The position numbers and the translations under genes are program-made. The notes beneath the pieces were generated by a model that ran no database searches, was not told the origin of the DNA, and saw only the letters and a program-made list of their open reading frames with translations. From assembly GCA_963739615.1 (NCBI GenBank), contig CAVUBD010000001.1, positions 129,980 through 193,979 on the forward strand: a DNA stretch of 64,000 nucleotides, given 5' to 3'. The stretch is from Palsa-504 sp963739615. GTDB lineage: Bacteria > Actinomycetota > Actinomycetes > Streptosporangiales > Streptosporangiaceae. Numbering within the stretch: position 1 is the stretch's first letter; each line of letters opens with the position of its first letter. Positions 54,924 to 63,503 of this stretch are shown here, piece by piece.

Positions 54924-55281
54924 GACAACAGGCTACAGCGGCTCATCGGGGATCCCGGCACCAAGCCCGCTCGCGCCGGACCGCGCCGATGTCATCGTGG
55001 CACCGGACAGGATCACTCACCTCCGGTCCCCGATCAAGCGCTCTGTGCCCGTGACCTGCGCAGTCTCAGATAGGTGGCCCGCAAAGATCCTCAATGAACG
55101 GGACTATCCCTTATGCCCCGCCGCATCGGCAAGGACGCGCCCCGTGGCAGGCGGCGTCGCCGCGGCGGCCCCCTGGGCGCTCATCCGCGCCGGCGCAGCC
55201 AGGGGGAGTAGCGCCGGTTCATCAGGAAAGCGCTGCCTACCGTGCTGGTGGTGGGCCCGGCGTGGCAGCCATACTGATTTG
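54924..55281. other. Intergenic stretch, no gene seen
   Basis: About 360 bp between the divergent VOC gene and the nonapeptide-repeat gene. A frame runs through it into the repeat gene, but the sequence lacks coding character. Promoters for both genes should lie here. No consensus elements are clear. AAGATCCTCAATG at 55084 could mimic a start but opens no conserved frame. Confidence 0.35.
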
Positions 55282-55944
55282 ATGGAATCACGCGACCGGC
55301 CGCGCTCGAGACGCAAAGGAACGGCGGAACTGCTGGCTCAGCGCGTCGCAGAGCGGCTCATCGACATCGTGGTCCAGGCAGTGGACATCAATGCGCTGCT
55401 CCAGATGGTTGACCTCAACGCGCTGCTGGAGCGGGTAGACGTGAACACGCCGCTCAAGCAGGTGGACCTCAATGCCCTGCTCAGGCAGGTCGACCTCAAC
55501 ACGCCGCTCAGGGAGGTTGACCTCAACGCATTGCTGGCGCGGGTAGACGTGAACACGCCGCTCAAGCAAATGGACGTGAACACGCCGCTCAAGCAGGTAG
55601 ACATGAACGCGCTGCTCAAGCAGGTGGACCTGAACGCGCTGCTCAAGCAGGTCGATCTCAACGAGGTCCTGGAGCAGGTTGACGTGGACGCCGTGCTGGA
55701 CCGCGTTGACATCAACGATGTCGTGGCCCGCATCGACATGGAAAGGCTCGTCGAGCAGACAGACCTCGGCGCCATCATCGCCAGGTCGACCGGCGGACTA
55801 GCGACCCAGGCACTGGATACGATGCGCAGCGGGGCCGTCGGGCTGGACCGGCGCACCGACCGCTGGGTGACCCGCCTGCTGCGGCGCAAGGAGCCGGGGC
55901 CGCTGGCACCACCCGCGCTGCTGGGCCTGGAGGCTCAACCGTGA
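55282..55944 (+). CDS. Nonapeptide-repeat protein, 220 aa
   Basis: ATG 55282 (MESRDRPRSRRKGTAELLAQRVAERLIDIVV). From residue ~33 to ~168 it consists of about 15 tandem copies of a 9-residue unit with consensus VDLNALLKQ (variants VDVNTPLKQ, VDINDVVAR, IDMERLVEQ, TDLGAIIAR). The C-terminus LDRRTDRWVTRLLRRKEPGPL is basic. Hydrophobics at fixed positions predict a stacked helical or amphipathic rod. Similar repeats precede RDD proteins in other actinobacteria as I recall. It overlaps the RDD start by 4 nt, so they are coupled and probably partners at the membrane. Confidence 0.82.
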   Translation: MESRDRPRSRRKGTAELLAQRVAERLIDIVVQAVDINALLQMVDLNALLERVDVNTPLKQVDLNALLRQVDLNTPLREVDLNALLARVDVNTPLKQMDVNTPLKQVDMNALLKQVDLNALLKQVDLNEVLEQVDVDAVLDRVDINDVVARIDMERLVEQTDLGAIIARSTGGLATQALDTMRSGAVGLDRRTDRWVTRLLRRKEPGPLAPPALLGLEAQP

Positions 55945-56636
55945 GCGTCCGTACCCACCCGAGCCAGTGGGTGAGCGCACAGGGCCAGTACGCGGGCTCG
56001 GCATCGCGCTTCGCGGCGTATCTGATCGACCTCATCGCAAGCACTGTCCTGTATTTGCTCGCGCTGGCGACCATCTCCTTTGTGGTGCAGATCGTGACTG
56101 GCTCGCCGGTTTCCTGGCACCGGAACAACATCGTCGTCGCCATCATCTACGTCGCCTGGCAATTCCTCTACTTCGGCTTTCAGTGGGCGGCCGACGGCAG
56201 CACCTGGGGAATGGCGCTGCTGGGCGTGCAGGTGGTGCGGGCCTACGGTACGAGGCTGGATCCCTGGCGAGGATGGGTGCGCTCGCTGACGTTCCCGCTC
56301 GGCTTCCTGACCCTCGGCCTGGGATTCCTGGGCATCCTCGTACAGCGTGAGCACCGTGCCCTGTACGACCTCATCGCCGGAACCGCGGTCGTCTACGCCT
56401 GGGACGCGCGAGCGGCCCGGCTCCGGTTCCTGGCCCGCCAGGCCGAGCCGGTCGTGGCCGGGGCCGCCGCGCCGACCCCGGCCAAGCCGGTCGCGGTCAC
56501 GGCCGATGGCCCGAACCCGGCTGGCCAGGCCGGCTCCGAGGTCCGCCCGGATGCCCTCGCGGAATCTGGCCCGCACCCAGAACCATCTGCCACAGGTGAA
56601 GCCCCGCCCGGGACGGGCCCGGCCGCCGGGCAGTAG
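55941..56636 (+). CDS. RDD-family membrane protein, 231 aa
   Basis: GTG 55941 overlapping the previous stop. RDD features: AGSASRFAAYLIDLIASTVLYLLALATI (Arg and Asp-Leu-Ile of the first helix), NNIVVAIIYVAWQFLYFGFQW, GSTWGMALLGVQVVRAYG and PLGFLTLGLGFLGILVQREHRALYDLIAGTAVVYAW (the C-terminal RDxLAGT-like box, here YDLIAGT). The tail from ~165 is Pro/Ala-rich and soluble. RDD proteins are inner-membrane proteins, some transport-linked; substrate unknown. Coupled with the repeat protein upstream. Confidence 0.88.
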   Translation: MSVRTHPSQWVSAQGQYAGSASRFAAYLIDLIASTVLYLLALATISFVVQIVTGSPVSWHRNNIVVAIIYVAWQFLYFGFQWAADGSTWGMALLGVQVVRAYGTRLDPWRGWVRSLTFPLGFLTLGLGFLGILVQREHRALYDLIAGTAVVYAWDARAARLRFLARQAEPVVAGAAAPTPAKPVAVTADGPNPAGQAGSEVRPDALAESGPHPEPSATGEAPPGTGPAAGQ

Positions 56637-56639
56637 CGC

Positions 56640-56885
56640 CTGGCATGCCTGGCGCACTGGGACGCCCGTCCGGCTGGCGGCGGCGCGGATGTAGGCGACT
56701 GCCGCGAACAGGGCGTACTGCCAGAAGTCGTCGGCCTGCCACCAGGCCACCTCATCGAGCAGGTCCGGTTCGGTCCCGCCATGAAGGGCTGCCGCGGACA
56801 GCACCGCGTACTGGAGCTTCGTGTTTTCCCGGCCGCGGAAGGCGCACTCGGGCAAGAACCGCTCGGGTAGTGCCTCCAGCCGCAA
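56640..56885 (-). CDS. Small conserved hypothetical, ~80 aa, doubtful ends
   Basis: Minus-strand frame beginning at a TTG: RLEALPERFLPECAFRGRENTKLQYAVLSAAAL, then WWQADDFWQYALFAAVAYIRAAASRTGVPVRQACQALLPGG. The WQxDDFWQYALxAAVAYIRAAA part looks like a conserved small actinobacterial protein I have seen without a function. The frame then runs on antisense to the RDD tail, which is unlikely to be coding, so the natural stop may be lost. Confidence 0.4.
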
Positions 56886-57219
56886 CTACCGACCCGCAGG
56901 CGAGCATCGACTTCTGGTCCTGAGCAGGCAGCCGGCCCTGGCCCCTACCCGGGTCACGGCCAGCTGCCAACCGCCACGCCCGACCAGGAGCACAGAATCC
57001 CGGCGCAGCTCGCCGCTGCAGCCACTGAGCGTGAAGCGCAGCTCCACCGGACGGCGCGCTATCCGCCGATATGGCGCGGTGACGACATTTCGGCAGCTGT
57101 CAGGTGGGGCGCGCAGAATCGGTCAATCTGGAACGCCGCGATCTGCCGCGGCCGTCCTGTTGCCGATGAGTGTGCTGTGGGCCTGGCGTGATGGCGGCTG
57201 CGGCTGCGGCGGCGCGTTC
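56886..57219. other. Intergenic stretch, no gene seen
   Basis: About 330 bp with no supported frame. ATATCCGCCGATATGGCGCGGTG at 57059-57081 contains a short imperfect palindrome (CGCCGATATGGCG). Nothing else stands out. Confidence 0.35.
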
Positions 57220-57687
57220 TTAGCTACCTCGGGTTGCGAGCGGCAGGGGCCGGTTGTCGACGATGCGTTTCATCACGATGGTTGAGGTGAGGCGGTGTAT
57301 GCCGGGCAGCGTGGCCAGCTTCTGGTCCCGCAGTGCCGCGAAGCTGTCGAGGTCCCGTGCGACGACCCGCAGCAGGTAGTCGGGGTCGCCGAAGAGGCGT
57401 TCTGCGTGCCGGACCTGCGGCAGCTCGGCTACGGCCGCTTCGAAGGCGGCGACGGTGCTGGCGTCGCCGCGTTCCAGGATGATCTGCACGAGGGCCTCGA
57501 ATCCCATCCCGACGGCGGCAGCGTCCACGAGGGCGCGGTAGCCGGTGATGACGCCGCAGCGTTCGAGTTCACGCAGCCGCCGGTGGCAAGGGCCGGTGGT
57601 GAGCCGCACCCTGTCGGCGAGCTCGGTGACCGTCAGCCGGCCGTCGGCTTGCAGCTCGGCAAGGATCGCTCGGTCTACGTAATCCAT
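57220..57687 (-). CDS. Lrp/AsnC-family transcriptional regulator, 155 aa
   Basis: ATG 57687 (MDYVDRAILAELQADGRLTVTELADRV). N-terminal AsnC-type HTH (TVTELADRVRLTTGPCHRRLRELERCGVI) and C-terminal RAM ligand domain (VGMGFEALVQIILERGDASTV ... VRHAERLFGDPDYLLRVVARDLDSF). It binds DNA as multimers and usually responds to amino acids. It is divergent from a PQ-loop transporter across 106 bp, the classic regulator-target arrangement, so that gene is its likely target. Confidence 0.92.
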   Translation of the reverse strand: MDYVDRAILAELQADGRLTVTELADRVRLTTGPCHRRLRELERCGVITGYRALVDAAAVGMGFEALVQIILERGDASTVAAFEAAVAELPQVRHAERLFGDPDYLLRVVARDLDSFAALRDQKLATLPGIHRLTSTIVMKRIVDNRPLPLATRGS

Positions 57688-57793
57688 ATCGAAAGAATAT
57701 TGCCGAAGATCGCCGCATATCAGCAATACTTGCAAGCATTCGTCTCGCGAAACGACGTAACGTCTTAGCCGAAGGCCTTCGCCTGACAGGATT
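57688..57793. promoter_or_regulatory. Divergent promoter region between Lrp-type regulator and transporter
   Basis: 106 bp of lower GC than the flanks, with GCATATCAGCAATACTTGC and the palindrome GGCGAAGGCCTTCGGC-like GCCGAAGGCCTTCGCC at 57767-57782. It should hold both promoters and the regulator's operator; sites are not assigned. Confidence 0.45.
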
Positions 57794-58426
57794 ATGGAGA
57801 ATGTGCCGATGCAGACGGTGTTCGCGTTGCTTCCGCTGGTGGCAGCGGTCCTGGCGGTGCCGCAGTTCCTGCCGCAGCTGGCCCGGGTCCGCGCCGCTGG
57901 CACTACGGCTGGGGTGTCGTGGTCGTGGGCGGCACTGACGAGCGTGAACAACGCCGCCTGGCTGGCCTACTTCGCGCTGTCCGGCTTCTGGACCGCGCTG
58001 GTGCCCGCCATCTCGGCGACCCTCTTGTCGGGCCAGCTCGCGGTCGTGCTGGCGCGGCGCGGCGGCGGCCTGCCGAGACGGCCCATGGTGCTCGCCTCGG
58101 CGTGGGCGGTGGTGCTGCTCACCGCCGCCGCGGTGTCCGGCCGCACCGGACTGGGCTCGGCCCTGGCCGTCGCGTTCGCGCTCCAGGTCACGCCGTCGGT
58201 GTGGACGGTGTACCGGTCTCCGGACACGGCCGGTGTCTTCCGGGGCACCTGGCTGCTGATCTTCGGTGAACTGCTGTGCTGGGGCGTATTCGGCATCCAC
58301 GAAGCCGACCCCCGGCTGATCATGCTCGGAGCCACCGGTGTCGTGGCCAGCCTGCTCATGCTCGCCCGCGTGTCCTGGCCGCGGGCAGACCGGGCGCCGG
58401 TGACCCATCTGGCAGAGGTGCCGTGA
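57794..58426 (+). CDS. PQ-loop/SWEET-like membrane transporter, 205-210 aa
   Basis: ATG 57809 (MQTVFALLPLVAAVLAV) is favoured because GGAGAATG lies ahead of it; ATG 57794 is the longer option. Two PQ-loop-like repeats: AVPQFLPQLARVRAAGTTAGVSWSWAALTSVNNAAW and LQVTPSVWTVYRSPDTAGVFRGTWLLIFGELLCW, with six to seven hydrophobic helices. PQ-loop and SWEET-type proteins move sugars or amino acids. The divergent Lrp/AsnC gene suggests an amino-acid link (inference). Confidence 0.82.
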   Translation: MENVPMQTVFALLPLVAAVLAVPQFLPQLARVRAAGTTAGVSWSWAALTSVNNAAWLAYFALSGFWTALVPAISATLLSGQLAVVLARRGGGLPRRPMVLASAWAVVLLTAAAVSGRTGLGSALAVAFALQVTPSVWTVYRSPDTAGVFRGTWLLIFGELLCWGVFGIHEADPRLIMLGATGVVASLLMLARVSWPRADRAPVTHLAEVP

Positions 58427-58516
58427 CCGCCACGGCGGTAGGGTCCCCAGCGTTCGACCGGGGCACGGCCGTGCCTTTGAGATGATCCGTGGAGCCGGAC
58501 CGAGAGGAACACAGAC

Positions 58517-59296
58517 ATGAGCTGGACGATCGAACGCCGCGGGCGCGTGGCCGTGGTGACGATGACGACCAACCCCGTCAACGCGCAGAACCAGGCCTTC
58601 TTCGCCGACCTCCACGACGCCTTCGACCGGCTCGAACGCAATCACCCTGACGCCCCGGTCGTGCTGACCGGGAGCGGCCGCCGGTTCTCCGCCGGGCTTG
58701 ATCTGGATGAGCATTTCCGGCTGTTCGCCGGCGACCCGGCCGCCGTCGGGTCGTGGTTCGCCGGCTACCGGGCGACGAACATGCGGCTGTTCACCTACCC
58801 GCGTCCCACCGTCGCCGCCATCAACGGCCACGCCTTCGCCGGCGGGCTCATCACGGCCGCGGTCTGCGACCACCGCATCGCCGTCACCAGCGACGCCACC
58901 TTCGGGCTCAACGAGGTGCCGATCGGCATCCCGATGCCGGCGGTCTACGTCCGCATGCTCGCCTACGCCTGGGGCGAGCCGGTCGCGGCCCGGACCTGTC
59001 TGCTCGGTGAGATCTTCACCCCCGCCCAGGCCCACGCGCTCGGCATGGTCCGCGAACTCACCCCGGCCACCGGCCTGCTGGACCGGGCCGTGGCCATCGC
59101 ACAGCAGACACCCGAGGACTGCCTCGAGCAGTACGCCTTCACCAAACGCGCCTGCCAGGCCGCGGCACTACGCGACATCGCCGGCCTCGCCGACCCGCTC
59201 GACACCGAACTTCCCCAGTGGATGACCAGCGAGCACGCCCAGCACGCGCACCGCCGCTACTGGCAGCAGCTCAAGGGCCGCCCGGCAGACTGGTGA
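58517..59296 (+). CDS. Enoyl-CoA hydratase/isomerase-family protein, 259 aa
   Basis: ATG 58517 (MSWTIERRGRVAVVTMTTNPVNAQN) preceded by GAGAGGAA. Crotonase fold: LTGSGRRFSAGLDLDEHF (first oxyanion-hole strand), VAAINGHAFAGGLITAAVCDHRIA (second oxyanion hole) and FGLNEVPIGIPMPA with a Glu at the place of one catalytic residue. The C-terminal helices are complete, typical family length. Substrate unknown. It probably acts on acyl-CoA in the cytosol. The neighbours do not form a clear pathway. Confidence 0.88.
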   Translation: MSWTIERRGRVAVVTMTTNPVNAQNQAFFADLHDAFDRLERNHPDAPVVLTGSGRRFSAGLDLDEHFRLFAGDPAAVGSWFAGYRATNMRLFTYPRPTVAAINGHAFAGGLITAAVCDHRIAVTSDATFGLNEVPIGIPMPAVYVRMLAYAWGEPVAARTCLLGEIFTPAQAHALGMVRELTPATGLLDRAVAIAQQTPEDCLEQYAFTKRACQAAALRDIAGLADPLDTELPQWMTSEHAQHAHRRYWQQLKGRPADW

Positions 59297-59342
59297 CCCC
59301 GGATCCCCCAGGAGGCAACCTCAGGCCCGGGCAGGAGAGCAC

Positions 59343-59762
59343 ATGGCGGATGAACCGGACTGCCTGCCGCCCTGGATGACCTGGCAGCAGCCGCCGTTCC
59401 CCACCGCCAACCTGCTCCTGCTGCCCGGCCGGAACCCGGCCCTGGCCGGCAGCGGCTTCGCCGGCCACGCCGGCCAGGCCGCGGACTGAGTGCACGCCCA
59501 CACCAGCCAGCTGCCGCTGGTCATCAACACCCACTGGCACGCCGGCCACGTCGGAGGCAACGCGATGCTGCAGGCCAGGGGAGCCGGGATCTTGTTCCTG
59601 ATCGTGCCCGTGTCGTGGGTGAGCTTCCTCATCGTCGGCGTGCTGCTCGCCGTCTACGAGATCTTCCTCCAGCGGATCAAGCTCGCTCCGGCCGACGCAC
59701 CGCCACCCACTAGCGGTCCTGACGACCAGGCGGCCCTCACATCTGGCGTCGGTGAAACCTAG
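59343..59762 (+). pseudogene. Decayed MBL-fold hydrolase fragment fused to a membrane tail
   Basis: ATG 59343 (MADEPDCLPPWMTWQQPPFPTANLLLLPG) reads like the first strand of an MBL-fold protein and hits TGA at 59487-59489, where Trp would be expected. The frame continues VHAHTSQLPLVINTHWHAGHVGGNAML, in which the metal motif HxHxDH reads HWHAGH, so the Asp is lost. After ARGAGI the sequence changes to a hydrophobic helix (LFLIVPVSWVSFLIVGVLLAVYEIF) and an acidic tail. It seems to be a deletion fusion of two genes. Confidence 0.6.
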
Positions 59763-60649
59763 GCTGGAGTCTCGGATTCCCGGCCAGTTGAAACCTTGGC
59801 GGTATCGGCTTGCATGGTCGCTGGTGCGGTTTGGGTTAGAAGGACGACCCCGGCGCACATCACGGCGAAGGCGGTCGCCGCCACGGCCAAGATGGCGGCG
59901 TCCGGGATGAAGTGCTCGTCGAACAGCCAGACGCTCAGGGCGATGCTGACGAGCGGATCGATAATCACCAGGAACGGCTGGGAGATCCGCAGCGGCCCGA
60001 CGTGCAGGGCGGTCTGTTCCAGCAGCACGCCCGCCACGCCGCTCACCGCCAGGGCGTACACCGGCCAGTGCGTGAACATCCCGCCCACCCCGAACTGGGT
60101 GAGCGTGTCCGTCGCGGTCTTGATGAACACCGCCACCAGTGCCCACATGGTCCCGGCCGCCGAGGCGTACAGGGCGGCACGCCGGCCCGGGGATCCCCAT
60201 TGCGCCAGGGCCACCAGGACGGCGGCACCAGCGCTGCAAGCCACCCCGGCCGCGATCCAGTGATGACTCGTCGGAGTGGGCTGGCCGCCCCGGGGTTCCC
60301 CCGCGACGAGGAATACGGCCAGGCCCACGCAGGCCAAGGCGCCGCCACCCCAGGTGACTAGGAGGATGGACTGGTGGATCCAGAACCGGCGCAGCACCAG
60401 CGCGAAGATCAGCTCGGTGACCAGCAGGGGCTGCACGACCGAAATCGGGCCATTATGCAGGGCGAGCGCCTGGAACAAGAACGATCCCGCCAGCGCCGCC
60501 CAGCCGAAGAGCCACAGCGGGCTGCGGAACAAGTACAGGACCAGCCGCCAGCCGGACGACCGGCGCGGATCAGCAGTACTGGCGATGTGCTGCGCGGTGA
60601 CACTGACCGCGTTGGACAAGGCGGTCAGCAAGGCAAAGACGATTACCAC
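59759..60649 (-). CDS. DMT/EamA-type transporter, 296 aa
   Basis: GTG 60649 (MVIVFALLTALSNAVSVTAQHIAS). Nine to ten hydrophobic helices, among them PLWLFGWAALAGSFLFQALALHNGPISVVQPLLVTELIFALVLR (positions ~48-90), IAAGVACSAGAAVLVALAQW, VYALAVSGVAGVLLEQTALHVGPLRISQPFLVIIDPLVSIALSVWLF and AILAVAATAFAVMCAGVVLLTQ. The internal duplication (GPxxxxQPLLV / GPLRISQPFLVI) is the DMT-superfamily repeat. Substrate unknown. Intact. Confidence 0.85.
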   Translation of the reverse strand: MVIVFALLTALSNAVSVTAQHIASTADPRRSSGWRLVLYLFRSPLWLFGWAALAGSFLFQALALHNGPISVVQPLLVTELIFALVLRRFWIHQSILLVTWGGGALACVGLAVFLVAGEPRGGQPTPTSHHWIAAGVACSAGAAVLVALAQWGSPGRRAALYASAAGTMWALVAVFIKTATDTLTQFGVGGMFTHWPVYALAVSGVAGVLLEQTALHVGPLRISQPFLVIIDPLVSIALSVWLFDEHFIPDAAILAVAATAFAVMCAGVVLLTQTAPATMQADTAKVSTGRESETPA

Positions 60650-60861
60650 GGACGCACCGGTCCGGGCCGCCGCCCCGGCCGCCTGGAGATCGAGATCGAG
60701 ATCGCTCGCTCCGCGCCGGTACTTCGTCCTCCAGGACGGCCGTTTCGGCAGGACTGCGTGATTCCGGCTCCTTCTGGCTCTAGGGCCGCGATCCGGGCGC
60801 CAGCTAGCTCGATCCGCTCACCTGAGGGGCAGCACGGGCCATTGACATGACCTTAACCCAG

Positions 60862-61338
60862 TTAGGAAGCGTCTGCGGTGGCGGCCTTCTGGGCTTCCTC
60901 GACAGCCTCGTCGGAAACCTCATGAGTCTCCGGGACACCGCCCAGGCCGGCGAGCTTGTCGGCTACGAAATTGGCTTCGGTCAGAGGAGCCAGCACGGCG
61001 ACAGCTGCTTTGCCGCCTTGCATTTCGCTGCCGATCCGCTCGCGGTCGGCATCCTTGAGGCCCAGGTTCTTGTGGTGAAGCGCGCCGAGCAGGCCGCCGC
61101 TGATCAGGCCGGCGGCCAGCCCGACCGGGGTGCACAGGGCCACGACCGCGCCGATGCCGGCCCCCTTGCCCCAGCTGCGCTTGCCAACCTTGTCCGCCTT
61201 GAGCTCGCCCTTCTCGTTGAGGACCAGAACGCCGATGGCATCCCCCTTCGCCACCCCCGAGTCCTTCAGGCTGGCGGCTGCCGCGTCGGCAGATACCTCG
61301 TCGTTGAAGATCGCCACGACCATGGACTTGTTCGACAT
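60862..61338 (-). CDS. DUF1269 family protein, 158 aa
   Basis: ATG 61338 (MSNKSMVVAIFNDEVSADAAAASLKDSG) with AAGGGA ahead; an ATG two codons upstream is possible. DUF1269 pattern: ferredoxin-like N-terminus, then GDAIGVLVLNEKGELKADKVGKRSWGKGAGIGAVVALCTPVGLAAGLISGGLLGALHHKN with a Gly-rich hydrophobic hairpin, then LGLKDADRERIGSEMQGGKAAVAVLA. A possible membrane-associated protein of unknown role, common in actinobacteria. Intact. Confidence 0.88.
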   Translation of the reverse strand: MSNKSMVVAIFNDEVSADAAAASLKDSGVAKGDAIGVLVLNEKGELKADKVGKRSWGKGAGIGAVVALCTPVGLAAGLISGGLLGALHHKNLGLKDADRERIGSEMQGGKAAVAVLAPLTEANFVADKLAGLGGVPETHEVSDEAVEEAQKAATADAS

Positions 61339-61802
61339 GAGCATTCCCTTTCTGATAGTCCCAGGCGCGAAAGCCGCGCCGGGCAATAGGGCCGGGACCC
61401 CGAACGGGCACCTCGACCCCCGCGATCCTCGTCCTGCGCAACCTCGCGCGGTCCAGTCCTCCGCCATGGAGGGCGCGAAGACGATTCTGCGCGCGACCGA
61501 TCCGGGGGACATCCCCTTATCCCCATGGCCACCTAGGTGAACCTGGCGCCGGGCGGCAACTCGTGGGAACTCAGGGTTGCGGAGGCCCAAACGGCAGGGG
61601 GCTTCGGACCACCCCGAAGCGGTGCGCGCGGTACCGGCGGGCGAGTCCCCTGGGGAAAATGCTCGCGGGGGATGCCGGATCCGGCTTCGGTATGGTTCGG
61701 TGGGGGAGATCGGCACGCGAGAACGACGGCGGAGCAGGCGGCAACGGTTTCTCGCGGAGAATCCGGTAACGCGTGTGATCTGTCAACCCAAGGACGGGGA
61801 TC
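61339..61802. other. Intergenic stretch, no gene seen
   Basis: About 460 bp between divergent DUF1269 and YihY-type genes. Many short frames but none with motifs or codon bias. It must carry both promoters. ATCCCCTTATCCCC at 61512-61525 is a low-complexity patch. Confidence 0.35.
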
Positions 61803-62893
61803 ATGCCCAGGTCGAGCACCGAAAAGACCAGCCCGGACGCAGTAGCGACGGTCCGGAACCGGGCCCAGGTCATCCGCGGCTGGGCTGAACAGACGCTGCT
61901 GTGGAAAATATGGGATCGGATGCTGGAAACGGAGTTCATTGACCGCAGCATCGCCCTAGCGGGCAAGGCGTTCATCTCGTTTTTCCCGCTCATCATCGTC
62001 GTCGTCGCCTTCGTGCCCGCTCACATCCGCACGTCCATCTTGACCACGGTGATCCATCGCCTTGGCATTGCCGGCCCTGCGCAGGCCACGGTCAGGCAGG
62101 CGTTCGCCTCCGCGCAGGACATCCGCCGGGCCACCGGCCTGCTCGGCCTGGTCCTGGCGTTCTTCTACGCCAGCTCGTTCACCACTGCGCTGCATCGCGC
62201 CTACCTGCGCGCCTGGCGTCGGCCCCCCGGCAAGCCGGTCGGTACCTACCTGCGGGGGGCCGCCTGGGTGGTAGCAATCTTCGTCTACATGGCGGTGCTG
62301 GGCGGCGCGCGCGCTGTCCTGGCCGGCGGCGCTGGGATAGCCCCCTTCGTCGTGGTGGCGCTGGCCCTGTCCACGGCCCTGTGGTGGTTCACCGCCTGGC
62401 TGATGCTCAAGGGACAGGTGCGGCTCCGGCCCTGTTCCCCGCTGGCCTGATCACGGCGATCGCCATCTCGGCCTATGCGCTGTCGGCGACGCTCTGGATG
62501 CCGAACAACGTGACGAGCAACAATTACCAGTACGGCATCTTCGGGGTGGCGCTCGCCCTGGTCGCCTGGTTTTCCGGCGCCGCCATCTGCATCATCGCCG
62601 GCGCCTGCGCGGGAGCTGTGCTGGCAGAGGACCCGGGGCCCATTGGACGCCTAGTCCGCAACGGTGCGGCATCTCCCCTCGTCGAGGGTGCCCTGCCTTC
62701 GCTGCCTCCCCCGGTGCGGTCGCTTCGTCTCGCCGATGCGTTCTCCCCGAGCGATGATGACACCCCCAAGAGCCCGGACGACCCGCGGATCCCTCCCCCG
62801 CAGCACCCAGTGCGCACGAGTGACGACGAGCGTCATCGGATGGTCAGGACGGCTCGGCCTTCGACGCATTCCGGTCCCGCCGCAGTCTCTTGA
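61803..62893 (+). pseudogene. YihY/BrkB-family membrane protein gene, one frameshift
   Basis: ATG 61803 (MPRSSTEKTSPDAVATVRNRAQ). YihY features: ETEFIDRSIALAGKAFISFFPLIIVVVAF, RATGLLGLVLAFFYASSFTTALHRAYLRAW, VVAIFVYMAVLGG and ALALSTALWWFTAWLMLKGQV. The frame stops at 62450. One missing base near 62425 moves the sense to LFPAGLITAIAISAYALSATLWMP and YGIFGVALALVAWFSGAAICIIAGACAGAVLAED, ending at 62893. Restored: ~360 aa, six helices and a Pro-rich tail, normal for the family. An inner-membrane protein of uncertain function. Confidence 0.82.
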
Positions 62894-63375
62894 AGGCGGC
62901 TGAGAACGAAAGATTCCGTTCTCGCCACACGACGCCTGCCACCGCGCCGAGGATGATCACCACCCCGATGGCGATCAGCCACGACATGAGGGCAAAGACC
63001 ACCCCGATCGGCCCGTATTTCTTGTCGTAAGAGATGACCGTGCTGGAAAAGGTGAGCGAAAAGACGGCCTCCATTCCGATCCAGCAAATGGCGGTGGCGA
63101 GGGCCGGCGGGGCATGTCTTTCATTCCCGGCCTTCGAGATCGAAAGCCCGCTCGTAGAGCTCCTGAATTGCGGTGGCCGCAGCGATACCGCCGAGCACGA
63201 AAAAAACCCAGCTGCTCCCGGTCACGGCGCTCGAGGTGGCCTGGGACGAGGTGAACAGATGACTCACATCCACGGCGGCCTGCTGGTTGAGACCCAGGTG
63301 CCGGATCAGTCCGGTGGCGGCCGACTCGCCTGCCAGGGCATTGACGATGATAAGGAACCTGACGTTCATCAGCTG
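62844..63375 (-). pseudogene. Second YihY-like gene, N-truncated and frameshifted
   Basis: Minus strand: LMNVRFLIIVNALAGESAATGLIRHLGLNQQAAVDVSHLF, then SSWVFFVLGGIAAATAIQELYERAFDLEGRE. After a frameshift at ~63115 it continues ATAICWIGMEAVFSLTFSSTVISYDKKYGPIGVVFALMSWLIAIGVVIILGAVAGVVW to 62844. These read as the YihY helices with KKYGPIGVVFALMSWL as the usual hexahelical core. The start and first ~60 residues are missing past 63375. Converges with and overlaps the end of the other YihY gene by 50 bp. Confidence 0.7.
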
Positions 63376-63503
63376 GGAAATCAGACAGGCAAGTCCGCAG
63401 CGAAAACCGCGAGCTGGCCTGAATGTGTGTGTGAAGACAGTCCATGGTGCAACGATAATGACACACATTGTCCGCCTGGCTCCTCGAAGGAGAAGGAGCC
63501 CAG

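Noticed and set aside
55385..55780. 27-bp DNA tandem repeats as a non-coding satellite or minisatellite
   Set aside because: The period is exactly nine codons, the frame is open and the consensus is at protein level, so it is a coding repeat.
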